Assembly (NCBI RefSeq): GCF_014644415.1
Contig: NZ_BMKQ01000001.1
Coordinates: forward strand, 1,985,556 to 2,049,555
Direction of reading: 5' to 3'
Source of the DNA: Marmoricola endophyticus
Lineage (GTDB): Bacteria > Actinomycetota > Actinomycetes > Propionibacteriales > Nocardioidaceae
Length of the DNA: 64,000 nt
Shown: positions 15,132 to 24,217 of the stretch, one piece after another
Layout of the letters: each line of letters begins with the position of its first letter
Numbering within the stretch: the first letter of the stretch is position 1
Notes under the pieces: generated by a model
Database searches by the model: none
What the model saw: the letters and a program-made list of their open reading frames with translations, nothing else
What the model was told of the DNA's origin: nothing
Translations under genes and position numbers: made by a program

Positions 15132-17339
15132 CTACGCGAGTGGCCGGAACCGTCGCAGGCGCAGCGAGTTGAGGACGACCGCGACGCTGCTCAGACCCAT
15201 CGCGAGGCCGGCCAGCATCGGGTTCAGCAGGCCGGCGGCCGCGACCGGCAGTGCGGCGACGTTGTAGCCGAACGCCCAGAGCAGGTTCTCCCGGATGGTC
15301 GCGTGCGTACGACGCGAGAGCCGCAGCGCGTCCACGGCCACCATCAGGTCGCCGCGCACCAGCGTCAGGTCGCCGGCCTCGATGGCGGCATCGGTGCCGG
15401 TGCCCATGGCCAGGCCCAGGTCGGCGGTGGCCAGCGCCGCGGCGTCGTTCACCCCGTCGCCGACGAAGGCCACGCGGCGGCCCTCCGACCGGAGCCGGCG
15501 CACGGTCTCGACCTTGTCCTCGGGAAGCACCCCGGCCACGACGTCGTCGATGCCGAGCTCGACGGCCACCGCGCGGGCCGCCCGCTCGTTGTCGCCGGTC
15601 AGGAGCATCGGTCGCAGGCCCAGGGCGCGGAGCCGGCGCACCGCCTCGGCGGAGGTGGGCTTCAGCTCGTCGCCCACGACGAGCACGCCGCGCGCGGCCC
15701 CGTCCCACCCGACCAGCACGGCGGTGGCGCCGGTGTCCTCGGCACGGGACAGCTCGTCCTCGAGGGCCGGTGGCAGCTCAAGCCCGCGCTCGCGGAGGAG
15801 CCGCGGCCGACCGACGACGGCCTCGCGCGACCCGACCCGGCCGGTCACCCCGAGACCGGCGAGCGCCTGCGGGTCGCCGACCCGCGCGGTGTCCTCGGGC
15901 GCGACGCCAGCCGCCACCGCCCGTGCGATCGGGTGCTCGGAGGCCGACTCCAGCGCGGCGGCCACCCGGTGCACGTCGGCCCGGTCCTCCCCCGGGCCCG
16001 CGACCACGCGGAGCAGGCTCATCACCCCGGTGGTGACCGTCCCCGTCTTGTCGAGGACGACCGTGTCGACCGTCCGCGTCTGCTCGAGCGCCTCGGGGCC
16101 CTTGATCAGGATGCCCAGCTGCGCCCCCCTGCCGGTGCCGACCATGAGCGCGACCGGCGTCGCCAGCCCCAGCGCGCAGGGGCACGCGATGATCAGCACC
16201 GCGACGGCCGCGGTGAACGCCTGGGTCCAGGTGCCCCCGAGCAGCACCCACCCGGCCAGCGTCGCCACCGCGAGCGCGATCACCGCGGGGACGAACCATC
16301 CCGAGACGCGGTCGGCGAGGCGCTGCGCGGCACTCTTCCCGCTCTGCGCCTGCTCGACCAGCCGCGCCATCCGGGAGAGCTGGGTGTCGGCACCGACCCG
16401 CGTGGCCCGGACGACCAACCGACCGCCGGCGTTGACCGTCGCCCCCACGACGGGGTCACCGGGCCCGACCTCGGCCGGCACGGACTCACCGGTCAGCATC
16501 GAGGCGTCCACCGCGGAGGAGCCGTCCTCGACCACGCCGTCGGCGGCCACCGTCTCCCCGGGGCGTACGACGAACGCCTCGCCCACGGCGAGCGCGGACG
16601 CGGGAACCCGCACCTCGCGACCCTCGCGCAGCACCGCGACGTCCTTGGCCCCCAGCGAGAGCAACGTACGCAGGGCTGCCCCGGCGGTGCGCTTCGAGCG
16701 GGCCTCGAGGTACTGCCCGGCGAGGAGGAAGGTCGTGACCCCGGCCGCTGCCTCGAGGTAGATGTTCCCCGCGCCGTCGCCGGCCCTCCCGGTGAGCTCG
16801 AAGCCGTGCCGCATCCCCGGCGCCCCCGCGGTGCCGAGGAACAGCGCCCACAGGGACCAGCCGAAGGCGGCCAGGACGCCGACCGAGACCAGCGTGTCCA
16901 TCGTCGTCGCGCCGTGGCGCAGGTTCGTCCACGCGGCCCGGTGGAAGGGCAGCGCACCCCACACCGCCACCGGCGCGGCCAGCGTCAGCGAGAGCCACTG
17001 CCAGCCGTCGAGCTGCAGCGGCGGCACCATCGCCAGCAGCACCACCGGCAGGGTCAGCACGGCGCTGACGACCAGCCGCTGGCGCAGCAGCCCGAGCCGT
17101 ACGTCCTCGGGGTCCTCACGCTCCTCGTCGGGCTCCGCGGCCGGGACGGCTGCGGTGTAGCCCGCCGCCTCGACCGCGGCGATCAGCTCCTCGACGGGGA
17201 CGTCGGTGCTCACGGTCGCCTTCTCGGTGGCGTAGTTCACCTCCGCGGTCGTCCCGGGCAGCTTGCCCAGCTTGCGCTGGACGCGGTTCGCGCACGACGC
17301 GCAGGTCATCCCGCCGATCTCGAGCTGGAGGTCGCTCAT
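15132..17339 (-). CDS. copA: Copper-exporting P1B-type ATPase
   Basis: 735 residues. An N-terminal metal-binding domain carries GGMTCASC (Cys13, Cys16). The actuator domain has MLTGES, the channel motif [12 protein letters not shown] marks a P1B pump, and the ATPase domain has DKTGTVT (phosphorylated Asp), SEHPIARA and [10 protein letters not shown]. The helix following has GYNVAALP, and the last helix has [17 protein letters not shown], the YN and M-x-x-SS signature of Cu(I)-selective P1B-1 pumps. It expels cytosolic Cu(I) using ATP, with CopZ as donor. It lies 3 bases after copZ and downstream of csoR and a CsoR-type dyad, so copper induction is expected. Confidence 0.95.
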   Translation of the reverse strand: MSDLQLEIGGMTCASCANRVQRKLGKLPGTTAEVNYATEKATVSTDVPVEELIAAVEAAGYTAAVPAAEPDEEREDPEDVRLGLLRQRLVVSAVLTLPVVLLAMVPPLQLDGWQWLSLTLAAPVAVWGALPFHRAAWTNLRHGATTMDTLVSVGVLAAFGWSLWALFLGTAGAPGMRHGFELTGRAGDGAGNIYLEAAAGVTTFLLAGQYLEARSKRTAGAALRTLLSLGAKDVAVLREGREVRVPASALAVGEAFVVRPGETVAADGVVEDGSSAVDASMLTGESVPAEVGPGDPVVGATVNAGGRLVVRATRVGADTQLSRMARLVEQAQSGKSAAQRLADRVSGWFVPAVIALAVATLAGWVLLGGTWTQAFTAAVAVLIIACPCALGLATPVALMVGTGRGAQLGILIKGPEALEQTRTVDTVVLDKTGTVTTGVMSLLRVVAGPGEDRADVHRVAAALESASEHPIARAVAAGVAPEDTARVGDPQALAGLGVTGRVGSREAVVGRPRLLRERGLELPPALEDELSRAEDTGATAVLVGWDGAARGVLVVGDELKPTSAEAVRRLRALGLRPMLLTGDNERAARAVAVELGIDDVVAGVLPEDKVETVRRLRSEGRRVAFVGDGVNDAAALATADLGLAMGTGTDAAIEAGDLTLVRGDLMVAVDALRLSRRTHATIRENLLWAFGYNVAALPVAAAGLLNPMLAGLAMGLSSVAVVLNSLRLRRFRPLA

Positions 17340-17342
17340 GGC

Positions 17343-17546
17343 TCAGTCCAGCGCGTAGCCGGCTTCCTCGACCGCCACGCGCACCTCGGCCTCGGGGAGG
17401 TCGCGGTCGCTGCTGACGGTGAGGGCGCCGGTGCCGAGGTCGACGAGGACGTCGGTCACGCCGGCGATCTCCTCGACCTCCTCGGTGACGGATGCGACAC
17501 AGTGCTCGCAGGTCATGCCGGTGACGGTGTACGACGTGGTGAACAT
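17343..17546 (-). CDS. copZ: CopZ-like copper chaperone
   Basis: 67 residues from ATG 17546, which has GAGGAGGAGAAGGC just upstream. A single heavy-metal-associated domain with TVTGMTCEHCVASV (Cys13 and Cys16) and the usual beta-alpha-beta layout ending AVEEAGYALD. It binds Cu(I) in the cytosol and hands it to the pump encoded 3 bases downstream (family knowledge). It lies 25 bases after csoR in the same orientation, giving the standard csoR-copZ-copA order. The longer open frame to 17639 overlaps csoR and is not needed. Confidence 0.95.
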   Translation of the reverse strand: MFTTSYTVTGMTCEHCVASVTEEVEEIAGVTDVLVDLGTGALTVSSDRDLPEAEVRVAVEEAGYALD

Positions 17547-17571
17547 GCCTTCTCCTCCTCGAGGCTGCAGA

Positions 17572-17886
17572 TCAGGAACGCACCAGGCGACCGACGGCCG
17601 CGGAGACCTCGGCCAGCTTCTCCTCGGCCTCGGGGCCACCCGCCCTGGCGGCGTCGACGACGCAGTGCGCCATGTGCTCGTCGAGCAGGCCGAGCGCGAC
17701 CGCCTGGAGCGCCTTGGTGACGGCGGAGACCTGGGTGAGGACGTCGATGCAGTACTTCTCCTCCTCGACCATCCGGGCGATGCCGCGCACCTGGCCCTCG
17801 ATCCGGCGCATGCGGCGGGCGTAGTCCTCCTTGCGCTCGGAGTAGCCAGGGGTCACGGCGGTGTCGGTCTCCACACCGTCGACCAT
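17572..17886 (-). CDS. csoR: CsoR copper-sensing repressor
   Basis: 104 residues from ATG 17886. An all-helical protein with the Cu(I) triad Cys46 (KYCIDVL), His71 and Cys75 (DEHMAHC). The 25- and 4-residue spacing equals Cys36-His61-Cys65 of M. tuberculosis CsoR. Basic residues in the first helix (RRMRRIEGQVRGIARM) contribute to DNA contact. It should repress its own operon until Cu(I) binds. The start codon itself forms one end of a perfect operator dyad, so the start could instead be GTG 17874; a longer start at 17910 would place the operator inside the gene. The transcript may be leaderless. Confidence 0.93.
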   Translation of the reverse strand: MVDGVETDTAVTPGYSERKEDYARRMRRIEGQVRGIARMVEEEKYCIDVLTQVSAVTKALQAVALGLLDEHMAHCVVDAARAGGPEAEEKLAEVSAAVGRLVRS

Positions 17887-17902
17887 ACCCCCAGGGGGTA
17901 TG
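17884..17902. promoter_or_regulatory. CsoR operator
   Basis: A perfect 19-base dyad, CATACCCCC-A-GGGGGTATG, matches the GC-rich TACCCC...GGGGTA boxes known for CsoR regulators. It overlaps the csoR ATG (17884-17886) and sits 13 bases from the acyl-CoA dehydrogenase stop, the only place for the copper-operon promoter. Confidence 0.88.
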
Positions 17903-17914
17903 CCGCTCAACCGG

Positions 17915-19054
17915 TCAGCGCAGACCCCGCGCGATCACCATCCGCTGGATCTGGTTGGTGCCCTCGAAGATCTGCATCACCTTCGTCTCGCGCATGTAGC
18001 GCTCGACCGGGAAGTCCTTGGTGTAGCCGGCGCCGCCGAGCACCTGGACGGCGTCGGCGGTCACCTTGACCGCGTTGTCGGTCGCCACCAGCTTCGCCAC
18101 CGACGCCTGCTGGCCGAAGGCGAGCCCGGCGTCACGGCGCCGGGCCGCGGCGAGATACGTGGCCCGCGCCGACTGCACCGCCGCCTCCATGTCGGCCAGC
18201 AGGAAGGCCAGTCCCTGGTGCTCGATGATCGGCCGGCCGAAGGTCTCCCGCTCCCGGGCGTACGACACCGCCGCGTCGAGCGCGCCCTGCGCGACGCCGG
18301 TGGCGACGGCGGCGATACCGAGCCGGCCGGCGTCCAGGCCGGCCAGGGCGATCGGCAGGCCCTGCCCCTCCTCGCCGAGCCGGCGCTCGACCGGCACCCG
18401 GACGTCGTCGAAGTTCATCGTCGCCGTGGTCGAGCCGGTCAGGCCCATCTTGTCCTCGGGTGCCGACGCGGACAGCCCCTCGGCGTCGGCCGGCACGAGG
18501 AAGCAGGAGATGCCGCGGCCGCCGTCCTCGGAGGTGCGGGCCATGACCTTGTAGAAGTCGGCCTCGCCGCCGTGGGTGGTCCAGGCCTTGGCTCCGGAGA
18601 GGACGTACTCGTCGCCCTCGAGGACCGCCTTCGCGCGCATCGCGGCGGGGTCGGACCCGGCATGGGCCTCCGAGAGGCAGTACGCGCCGAGCTGCTCGCC
18701 GCCGAGCATGTCGGGCAGCCAGCGCCGCTTCTGCTCCTCCGTGCCCCGGGTGAAGAGTCCGAAGCAGGACAGCGCGTGGACCGAGACGCCCACGCCGACC
18801 GACGCCCACGCGCTCGCGATCTCCTCGAGGACCTGCAGGTAGACCTCGTACGGCTGGCCGGCGCCGCCCACCTCCTCCGGGTAGGGCAGCCCGAGCAGGC
18901 CGGCGCGGCCGAGCGTTTGGAACACCTCGCGGGGGAAGGTGGCCGAACGCTCCGCCGCGTCGACCTTCGGGCGGAGCTCCTTGTCGACCAGCGAGCGGGT
19001 GAGCTCGATCAGGTCGCGGGACTCCTCGGTGGGCATCATCCGGTCGACGGGCAT
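17915..19054 (-). CDS. Acyl-CoA dehydrogenase
   Basis: 379 residues, the normal short-chain or medium-chain length. It shows the FAD/substrate signature AYCLSEAHAGSDPAAM, the middle beta domain with KAWTTHGGEADFY, and the helical C-terminus with QVLGGAGYTKDFPVERYMRE. The ending KVMQIFEGTNQIQRMVIAR carries the catalytic Glu in the standard position. It oxidises acyl-CoA to the trans-2-enoyl-CoA, passing electrons to ETF. The first five residues (MPVDR) may be non-native, since M6-M7 offer another start. It is a single-gene unit ending just before the copper operator. Substrate range cannot be fixed. Confidence 0.93.
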   Translation of the reverse strand: MPVDRMMPTEESRDLIELTRSLVDKELRPKVDAAERSATFPREVFQTLGRAGLLGLPYPEEVGGAGQPYEVYLQVLEEIASAWASVGVGVSVHALSCFGLFTRGTEEQKRRWLPDMLGGEQLGAYCLSEAHAGSDPAAMRAKAVLEGDEYVLSGAKAWTTHGGEADFYKVMARTSEDGGRGISCFLVPADAEGLSASAPEDKMGLTGSTTATMNFDDVRVPVERRLGEEGQGLPIALAGLDAGRLGIAAVATGVAQGALDAAVSYARERETFGRPIIEHQGLAFLLADMEAAVQSARATYLAAARRRDAGLAFGQQASVAKLVATDNAVKVTADAVQVLGGAGYTKDFPVERYMRETKVMQIFEGTNQIQRMVIARGLR

Positions 19055-19088
19055 GCCCTCACCGTACGACCGTCCGCGTGCGCCTACC

Positions 19089-19403
19089 TCACACTGCGGG
19101 TCGGTGCTCCTCGACCACGGTCAGGTCGGGACGGAACCCGTGCTCGATCGCCCACAGCACCGCCTGGGTGCGGCTCTCGACGGCCATCTTGCGGTAGGCC
19201 GAGCGGATGTAGGACTTGATCGAGTTGATGGAGAGGAACAGCCGCTCCGAGATGTCCTGGTTGCACAGACCGTGCGCCACCAGGAGCAGGATGTCGGACT
19301 CACGAACAGTGAGTCCTTCGTGCCGTCCCGGCCAGTCCTGACCGGGAACGGGGTGGTTGCTGCGCAGCGGCAGCGTCGAGAAGGAGTGCACATCAGTGAA
19401 CAT
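19089..19403 (-). CDS. Small stand-alone LuxR/NarL-type HTH regulator
   Basis: 104 residues from ATG 19403. An unstructured start is followed by a complete LuxR helix-turn-helix at about residues 30-92: LTVRESDILLLVAHGLCNQDISERLFLSINSIKSYIRSAYRKM. No receiver, PAS or sensory domain is attached. Similar short proteins act as orphan regulators, and here dimerisation or regulation must come from elsewhere. The gene stands alone between an acyl-CoA dehydrogenase and a GAF-ANTAR gene, all on the minus strand, with a 176-base gap upstream holding a perfect 12-base palindrome. Targets are unknown. Confidence 0.88.
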   Translation of the reverse strand: MFTDVHSFSTLPLRSNHPVPGQDWPGRHEGLTVRESDILLLVAHGLCNQDISERLFLSINSIKSYIRSAYRKMAVESRTQAVLWAIEHGFRPDLTVVEEHRPAV

Positions 19404-19507
19404 GTCGTCACCTCGGGTGCCGGATGATCCGGCGGGTCGTGCCGCGTCGGACGATGTCTACACCCGACGGAGAAGCGCGACGTCGACGTGGTTTCCGCCG
19501 ACACGCG

Positions 19508-19519
19508 GTGACCGGTCAC
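19508..19519. promoter_or_regulatory. Perfect 12-base palindrome upstream of the LuxR-type gene
   Basis: GTGACCGGTCAC lies 105 bases before the LuxR-type start and 61 bases after the GAF-ANTAR stop. It may be an operator, but one short palindrome in GC-rich DNA is weak evidence. The rest of 19404-19579 shows nothing else I can name. Confidence 0.35.
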
Positions 19520-19579
19520 GGGCGACCGATCGACGTCCTTACCATAGCGCGGGCAACCCTCGCAGGGGTGAGATGTGAC

Positions 19580-20296
19580 CTACAGACCAGCGGGGGTCTT
19601 GCCGTTGACCAGGTCGATGGCGAGGTCGTAGACCTTGCGGCCGGTCTCCTGCGACGTCCGTCGCAGGACCTCGAAGCCCTGACGGGCGTCCAGCCCGTAG
19701 CGCTCCATCAGGATGCCGGTCGCCTGACCGATCATCGTGCGGCGGACCAGGCCGAACTGCATCGACTCGTGATGCATCACCGTGCCGAGCGCGACCGCTG
19801 CGTGGGCCGCGATGCCCAGCAGCTCCGCGGCCGCCTCGTCGCCGAAGGCGTGCGGCCGCGTCGAGAAGACCTGGAGCGCACCCAGCTCATGCTCCTCGTG
19901 GGTGAACAGCTGGACGCAGACCAGGCTGCGCAGCCCGAGCTCGTCGGCGACCGCGGGGCTCCACCGGGGCCAGTGGCCGTCGACCGGGAGCTCGTTGGCG
20001 CGGACCAGCGGGTGGTCCCACCCCGTGTCCACGCACGGGCCCTCGCCGTACTCCTGCTGGAGCCGGTCGGCCGCCTCGGCGAGGCCGTTGCCCAGCGAGG
20101 CCCGGGTCTCGACCGCGCCGTCGTCGCGCGCCAGCGAGATCGCCACGTCGTCGCAGCCCTTGACCATCTCCGAGGTCGCCGTGACCACGTGCTGCAGGGT
20201 GCTCAGCGAGGAGCCCTCCGAGCGCAGGGCCCGGGCCAGCTCGCCCATGCGGGCGCCGTACTCAGTCATCAGCTGCGGGCTCTCGGTCGTCACCAT
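19580..20296 (-). CDS. GAF-ANTAR RNA-binding antiterminator
   Basis: 238 residues. A GAF sensory domain covers about 20-165 (LQHVVTATSEMVKGCDDVAISL, YGEGPCVDTGWDHPLVRANEL, RSLVCVQLFTHEEHELGALQVFS). The ANTAR domain at about 175-232 begins FGLVRRTMIGQATGILMERYG and ends LRRTSQETGRKVYDLA, with the conserved alternating hydrophobics and GILM. ANTAR proteins bind paired hexaloop hairpins in mRNA leaders to prevent termination. Actinobacterial GAF-ANTAR proteins of this size are common and mostly uncharacterised. The signal sensed by the GAF is unknown. No dual-hairpin target was identified nearby. Confidence 0.92.
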   Translation of the reverse strand: MVTTESPQLMTEYGARMGELARALRSEGSSLSTLQHVVTATSEMVKGCDDVAISLARDDGAVETRASLGNGLAEAADRLQQEYGEGPCVDTGWDHPLVRANELPVDGHWPRWSPAVADELGLRSLVCVQLFTHEEHELGALQVFSTRPHAFGDEAAAELLGIAAHAAVALGTVMHHESMQFGLVRRTMIGQATGILMERYGLDARQGFEVLRRTSQETGRKVYDLAIDLVNGKTPAGL

Positions 20297-20421
20297 GCCT
20301 ACCTCGGGGGCTGGGGGAGCAGGTCGTCCATGACGCTCGAGCCTACCCGGGCCGGACCGTGCCGCGGGAGCCGAATCGGCGCAGGCACCCGGGCCTGCCG
20401 CAATGCCGCTCGCCTTGCTGG

Positions 20422-20462
20422 GGTTACTCGTCGGTAGGTAGGCTTCCTACCGCTCAGTAACC
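20422..20462. promoter_or_regulatory. 41-base nested palindrome, two TTACT-N4-GGTAG-type sites
   Basis: Outer arms GGTTACT/AGTAACC and inner arms CGGTAGG/CCTACCG are all perfect and share one centre (20442). Read another way, it holds two 14-base imperfect dyads, TTACTCGTCGGTAG (20424-20437) and CTACCGCTCAGTAA (20447-20460), as inverted copies 23 bases apart. It is 28 bases before the GTG of the long acyl-CoA dehydrogenase gene. TetR-type fatty-acid regulators use sites like this; the protein is not encoded nearby. Confidence 0.65.
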
Positions 20463-20489
20463 ACTTCTCCCGCAGAGAGGGCATGTCCC

Positions 20490-22382
20490 GTGACGCACTA
20501 CAAGTCGAACCTCCGCGACATCGAGTTCAACCTCTTCGAGGTGCTCGGCCGCGACGAGGTCCTCGGCCAGGGCCCGTTCGCCGAGATCGACGGTGAGACG
20601 GCCCGCTCGATCCTGGGCGAGGTCGACCGGATGGCTCGCGAGGAGCTCGCCGAGTCGTTCGAGGACGCCGACCGCAACCCTCCTGTCTTCGACCCGGCCA
20701 CCGGCGAGGCACCGCTGCCGGAGTCGTTCAAGAAGAGCTACCGCGCCTGGATGGACGCCGAGTACTGGCGCCTCGGCACGATGGCCGAGCTGGGCGGGAC
20801 ACCCGCCCCCTCCAGCGTGCAGTGGGCGATGGGCGAGCTGGTGCTGGGCGCGAACCCCGCCCTGTGGATGTACGGCGCCGGCCCGATGTTCGCCGGCGTC
20901 ATCGCCCGCAACGGCAACGAGCGCGACAAGCAGATCGCCCAGCACGTCGTCGACCGCGAGTGGAACACCACGATGGTGCTCACCGAGCCGGACGCGGGCT
21001 CCGACGTCGGCGCCGGTCGTACCAAGGCGACCCCCAACGCGGACGGCACCTGGAACATCGAGGGCGTCAAGCGCTTCATCACCTCGGCCGAGTCCGACCT
21101 GTCCGAGAACATCATGCACCTGGTGCTGGCCCGCCCGGTCGGCGTCGAGGGTGCGGGCGGGCCGGGCACCAAGGGCCTGAGCCTGTTCCTCGTCCCCAAG
21201 CACCACTTCGACCTGGAGACCGGCGAGCCGACCGGCGAGCGCAACGGCGCCCACGTCACCAACGTCGAGCACAAGATGGGGATCAAGGTCTCCAACACCT
21301 GCGAGGTCACCTTCGGTGAGAAGGAGCCGGCCGTCGGCTGGCTGCTCGGCGAGGTGCACGACGGCATCGCGCAGATGTTCCAGGTCATCGAGAACGCCCG
21401 GATGATGGTCGGCACCAAGGCCATCGCGACCCTGTCGACCGGCTACCTGAACGCCCTGGAGTTCGCCAAGGAGCGCAAGCAGGGTGCCGACCTGGCGAAG
21501 TCGGCGGACAAGACCGCCCCGCGCGTCACCATCACCCACCACCCGGACGTGCGCCGCTCGCTGATGACGCAGAAGTCGTTCGCCGAGGCGATGCGCGCGC
21601 TGGTGCTATACACCGCCACCTGGCAGGACCGGGTCGCGATGGCCGAGCACGCCGGCGAGACCGACACCGACGAGGCCCGTCTGGCCATGAAGGTCAACGA
21701 CCTGCTGCTGCCGATCGTCAAGGGCTACGGCTCCGAGCGCTCCTGGGTGCTGCTGGGCACCGAGTCGCTGCAGACCTTCGGCGGCTCCGGCTTCCTCGCG
21801 GAGTACCCCATCGAGCAGTACGTGCGCGACGCCAAGATCGACACGCTGTACGAGGGCACCACCGCGATCCAGGGCCAGGACTTCTTCTTCCGCAAGATCG
21901 TCAAGGACCAGGGCGCCGCGCTGGGCCACATCGCCGGTGAGGTCCAGTCGTTCGTAGACAGGGGAGCCTCCGAGGCGGACGGCGCCGTTGATGGCCGGCT
22001 CAAGGTCGAGCGTGAGCTGCTCGCCACCGCGCTCGACGACGGCCAGGCACTGGTCGGCCACCTCATCACCACCCTGATGAGCGCCGACGAGTCCGCCGAG
22101 GGCGGCGACATCCGCAACATCTACAAGGTCGGGCTGAACACCAGCCGCCTGCTGATGGCGCTCGGTGACGTCGTCTGCGCCTGGTTGCTGCTGCGCGGCG
22201 CCGAGGTCGCGCTCGAGAAGCTGTCCGGCGAGGTGTCCGAGAAGGACAAGGCCTTCTACGAGGGCAAGGTGGCCGCGGCCCAGTTCTTCGCCCGCACCAA
22301 CCTCCCCCGGCTCACGGCCGAGCGGCAGATCGCCGAGGCGACCGACCTGTCGCTGATGGATCTCGACGAGGCCTCCTTCTAG
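20490..22382 (+). CDS. Long-type acyl-CoA dehydrogenase (FadE5-like)
   Basis: 630 residues from GTG 20490. Unlike the usual 380-residue enzymes, it has an extra N-terminal helical region and a C-terminal extension of about 150 residues, as in mycobacterial FadE5. The core shows [19 protein letters not shown], the beta-domain [36 protein letters not shown], and [18 protein letters not shown] with the catalytic Glu. It should dehydrogenate acyl-CoAs in beta-oxidation, with broad chain length known for FadE5. It is a single-gene unit with a strong operator-like palindrome upstream and a long hairpin downstream. Confidence 0.93.
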   Translation: MTHYKSNLRDIEFNLFEVLGRDEVLGQGPFAEIDGETARSILGEVDRMAREELAESFEDADRNPPVFDPATGEAPLPESFKKSYRAWMDAEYWRLGTMAELGGTPAPSSVQWAMGELVLGANPALWMYGAGPMFAGVIARNGNERDKQIAQHVVDREWNTTMVLTEPDAGSDVGAGRTKATPNADGTWNIEGVKRFITSAESDLSENIMHLVLARPVGVEGAGGPGTKGLSLFLVPKHHFDLETGEPTGERNGAHVTNVEHKMGIKVSNTCEVTFGEKEPAVGWLLGEVHDGIAQMFQVIENARMMVGTKAIATLSTGYLNALEFAKERKQGADLAKSADKTAPRVTITHHPDVRRSLMTQKSFAEAMRALVLYTATWQDRVAMAEHAGETDTDEARLAMKVNDLLLPIVKGYGSERSWVLLGTESLQTFGGSGFLAEYPIEQYVRDAKIDTLYEGTTAIQGQDFFFRKIVKDQGAALGHIAGEVQSFVDRGASEADGAVDGRLKVERELLATALDDGQALVGHLITTLMSADESAEGGDIRNIYKVGLNTSRLLMALGDVVCAWLLLRGAEVALEKLSGEVSEKDKAFYEGKVAAAQFFARTNLPRLTAERQIAEATDLSLMDLDEASF

Positions 22383-22399
22383 GCGCAGGCGTCCGTACG

Positions 22400-22433
22400 A
22401 CGGCCGGTCACCGCAGCTGCGGTGGCCGGCCGT
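22400..22433. terminator. Long bidirectional hairpin
   Basis: Arms of 17 bases starting ACGGCCGGTCACCG and ending GGCCGGCCGT meet with no loop and one mismatch. The hairpin sits between the convergent fadE-like (stop 22382) and SGNH-hydrolase (stop 22446) genes and can serve both. Confidence 0.75.
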
Positions 22434-22445
22434 TCGTCGTACCGG

Positions 22446-23213
22446 CTAGCCGACCGTCTGGAGAGCAGGCCGCTTGGCGGCGTGGCCGGCGGTCGGACCT
22501 CTGCCACGCAGCTGGCGGTAGAGGAACGGCGCGACGAAGGTCGCGACCCACCAGGCGTCGCGCGCGACCGCACGCAGCGGGTCGACGCGGGTGCCGGGCG
22601 GGTCGGCCCACGTGGGGTCGCTCCCGGGGAGCCCGAGCAGGGAGGCCATTCCGTCCGCGATCCGGCGGTGTCCCTCGCTGCTGCCGTGGATCCGGTCGTG
22701 GCTCCAGATCACCGGGTCGCCGCACATGGCCAGCGGGAACAGGTCGAGCACCGGCACGTCGTACGCCCGCGCGACCTCGACCAGACGCGCGTTGAGCCGC
22801 CGCTCGCGGGGGCGCAGCCACGCCATCACCGGAAGCATCCGGCCCACGTCCGGGAAGGTCATCGTCACGACGTCGCACCCGGCCCCACGCAGCGCCGCCA
22901 CCACCGCCTCGACGTCCGCGACGACGGAGTCCTCGTCGTAGTCGTGCCGGAGCACGTCGTTCATGCCGACCACCACGGAGGCGAGGTCGGGTGCGAGGTC
23001 GAGCGCGACCGGGAGCTGCTCGCGGCGCACGTGGGCGGCCCGGCAGCCGTTGACGGCGAGGTTGGCGTACGCCAGTCCCGGACTGCTCGTCCCGTCGAGG
23101 TGCGTGGCCAGCCGGTCGGCCCACCCGACGGCGTTGCCGTCGTCGTCCCAGTCGCCCGTCCCCTCCGTCTGGCTGTCCCCCAGCGCGACGAAGCGGCGGT
23201 AGGACGTGGGCAC
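22446..23213 (-). CDS. SGNH/GDSL-family hydrolase
   Basis: 255 residues from ATG 23213. Block I is RFVALGDSQTEGTGDW with catalytic Ser14, block II has NLAVNG (oxyanion Gly), block III is VVVGMNDVLRHD (Asn), and block V is VIWSHDRIHGSSEGH with the Asp-x-x-His pair. No signal peptide is present, so it is probably cytosolic. It should hydrolyse an ester, with substrate unknown; actinobacterial relatives include lipases and acetyl esterases. A C-terminal extension of about 60 residues with a hydrophobic WWVATFVAPFLYRQL follows the catalytic fold and could bind membrane. Confidence 0.9.
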   Translation of the reverse strand: MPTSYRRFVALGDSQTEGTGDWDDDGNAVGWADRLATHLDGTSSPGLAYANLAVNGCRAAHVRREQLPVALDLAPDLASVVVGMNDVLRHDYDEDSVVADVEAVVAALRGAGCDVVTMTFPDVGRMLPVMAWLRPRERRLNARLVEVARAYDVPVLDLFPLAMCGDPVIWSHDRIHGSSEGHRRIADGMASLLGLPGSDPTWADPPGTRVDPLRAVARDAWWVATFVAPFLYRQLRGRGPTAGHAAKRPALQTVG

Positions 23214-23242
23214 GCTCGGAGACTAGCCCGCCGGCGGAACCC

Positions 23243-23695
23243 TCAGGCCTGGACCACCATCGAGCGGTAGGACTCGATGATCGCCATGAACTCGGCCGTC
23301 TCCGGCTCGGGGACGCCCAGGTAGTGCAGGGTCGCCTCGATCTCGAAGTAGACCGCGTTGAAGCCGTCCTCGTCGATCGAGAGGTGCTCGTGGGCCACCT
23401 GCATGTCGTGCCCGATGTAGCACTTCGGGCCGCCGGCCGCCTCGATCGACCACGCCGAGACCAGGAACTTGTAGCCCGCGGCGTTGGCCGGGTTGCCGTG
23501 GTGCTCGTGCACCTTCTCGTTCGCGTTCACCTTGACGTTGGCGAAGAGCCGGTCGACCAGGACGTCGACGGCCCCGCAGATGCCGTACGCACCGCCCAGG
23601 CGCTCGTACAGCGTCGCGGTGCCGCCGTGGTCGGGGGCGGTGGCCGGGTCGGCCTCGGGAGCAAGTCGGCGGGTGTCGGGCACGGTCTGGGTCAT
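23243..23695 (-). CDS. Group I (N-type) truncated haemoglobin
   Basis: 150 residues from ATG 23695. An extended N-terminus of about 25 residues precedes the globin core: ATLYERLGGAYGICGAVDVLVDRLFANVKVNAN with the early glycine motif, then KFLVSAWSIEAAGGPKCYIGHDMQVAHEHLSI, which holds the proximal His candidates. The later helices read FNAVYFEIEATLHYLGVPEPETAEFMAIIESYRSMV. It binds haem and probably oxygen or nitric oxide, which fits NO or oxygen detoxification. It lies 60 bases downstream of a MarR/OhrR-like gene on the same strand, so redox or peroxide control is plausible. Confidence 0.9.
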   Translation of the reverse strand: MTQTVPDTRRLAPEADPATAPDHGGTATLYERLGGAYGICGAVDVLVDRLFANVKVNANEKVHEHHGNPANAAGYKFLVSAWSIEAAGGPKCYIGHDMQVAHEHLSIDEDGFNAVYFEIEATLHYLGVPEPETAEFMAIIESYRSMVVQA

Positions 23696-23755
23696 CGGTC
23701 GCCTCCACGGCAGTGTGACCCACAACACATCACGCGTGAGTGAACGCGTCAACCC

Positions 23756-24217
23756 CTACTTGACGGCGAGGAGCCCCGGAACGCTCAACCGGTCCGCGAG
23801 TGCGAGCAGCTCCTCGCGCATCCGGGCGCGCTCCTCCGCGTCCAGGTCCGACGCGCAGGCGACCTCGGTCTGGACGGCGACGGCCTCCTGCTCGAGGTCC
23901 CGGCCCTGCTCGGTCAGCGACACCACGACCTGGCGGCGGTCCGACCCACGCACCCGGTCGACGAGCCCTGCGGCGACCAGGCGGCCGACCAGCGGGCTGA
24001 CCGCGTGGGAGTCCAGCTGCAGGCGGGCAGCGATCTCCCCGACCGTCCCCTCGCCGTCCTGCCACAGCGCGAGCATGACGAGGTACTGCGGGTACGTCAG
24101 CCCGAGGTCGGCGAGGAGCGGGCGGTAGACCCGGGTCACGGCGTTCGTCGCCGCGTACAGCGCGAAGCAGAGCTGGTCGTCGAGCCGCACGTGGCCGGGC
24201 TCACTGTGCTGCGTCAA
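23756..24217 (-). CDS. OhrR-like MarR-family regulator
   Basis: 153 residues from TTG 24217; GTG 24190 is an alternative start. Residues near 14 read LDDQLCFALYAATNAVTRVYRPLL, with the reactive Cys placed as in OhrR, which senses organic peroxides by Cys oxidation. The winged helix covers about 45-110 (YPQYLVMLALWQDGEGTVGEIAARL, SPLVGRLVAAGLVDRV, SDRRQVVVSLTEQG). No ohr peroxidase gene is in the window. The gene downstream encodes a truncated haemoglobin, an unusual partner. A perfect inverted repeat abuts its start, suggesting self-control. Confidence 0.85.
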   Translation of the reverse strand: MTQHSEPGHVRLDDQLCFALYAATNAVTRVYRPLLADLGLTYPQYLVMLALWQDGEGTVGEIAARLQLDSHAVSPLVGRLVAAGLVDRVRGSDRRQVVVSLTEQGRDLEQEAVAVQTEVACASDLDAEERARMREELLALADRLSVPGLLAVK

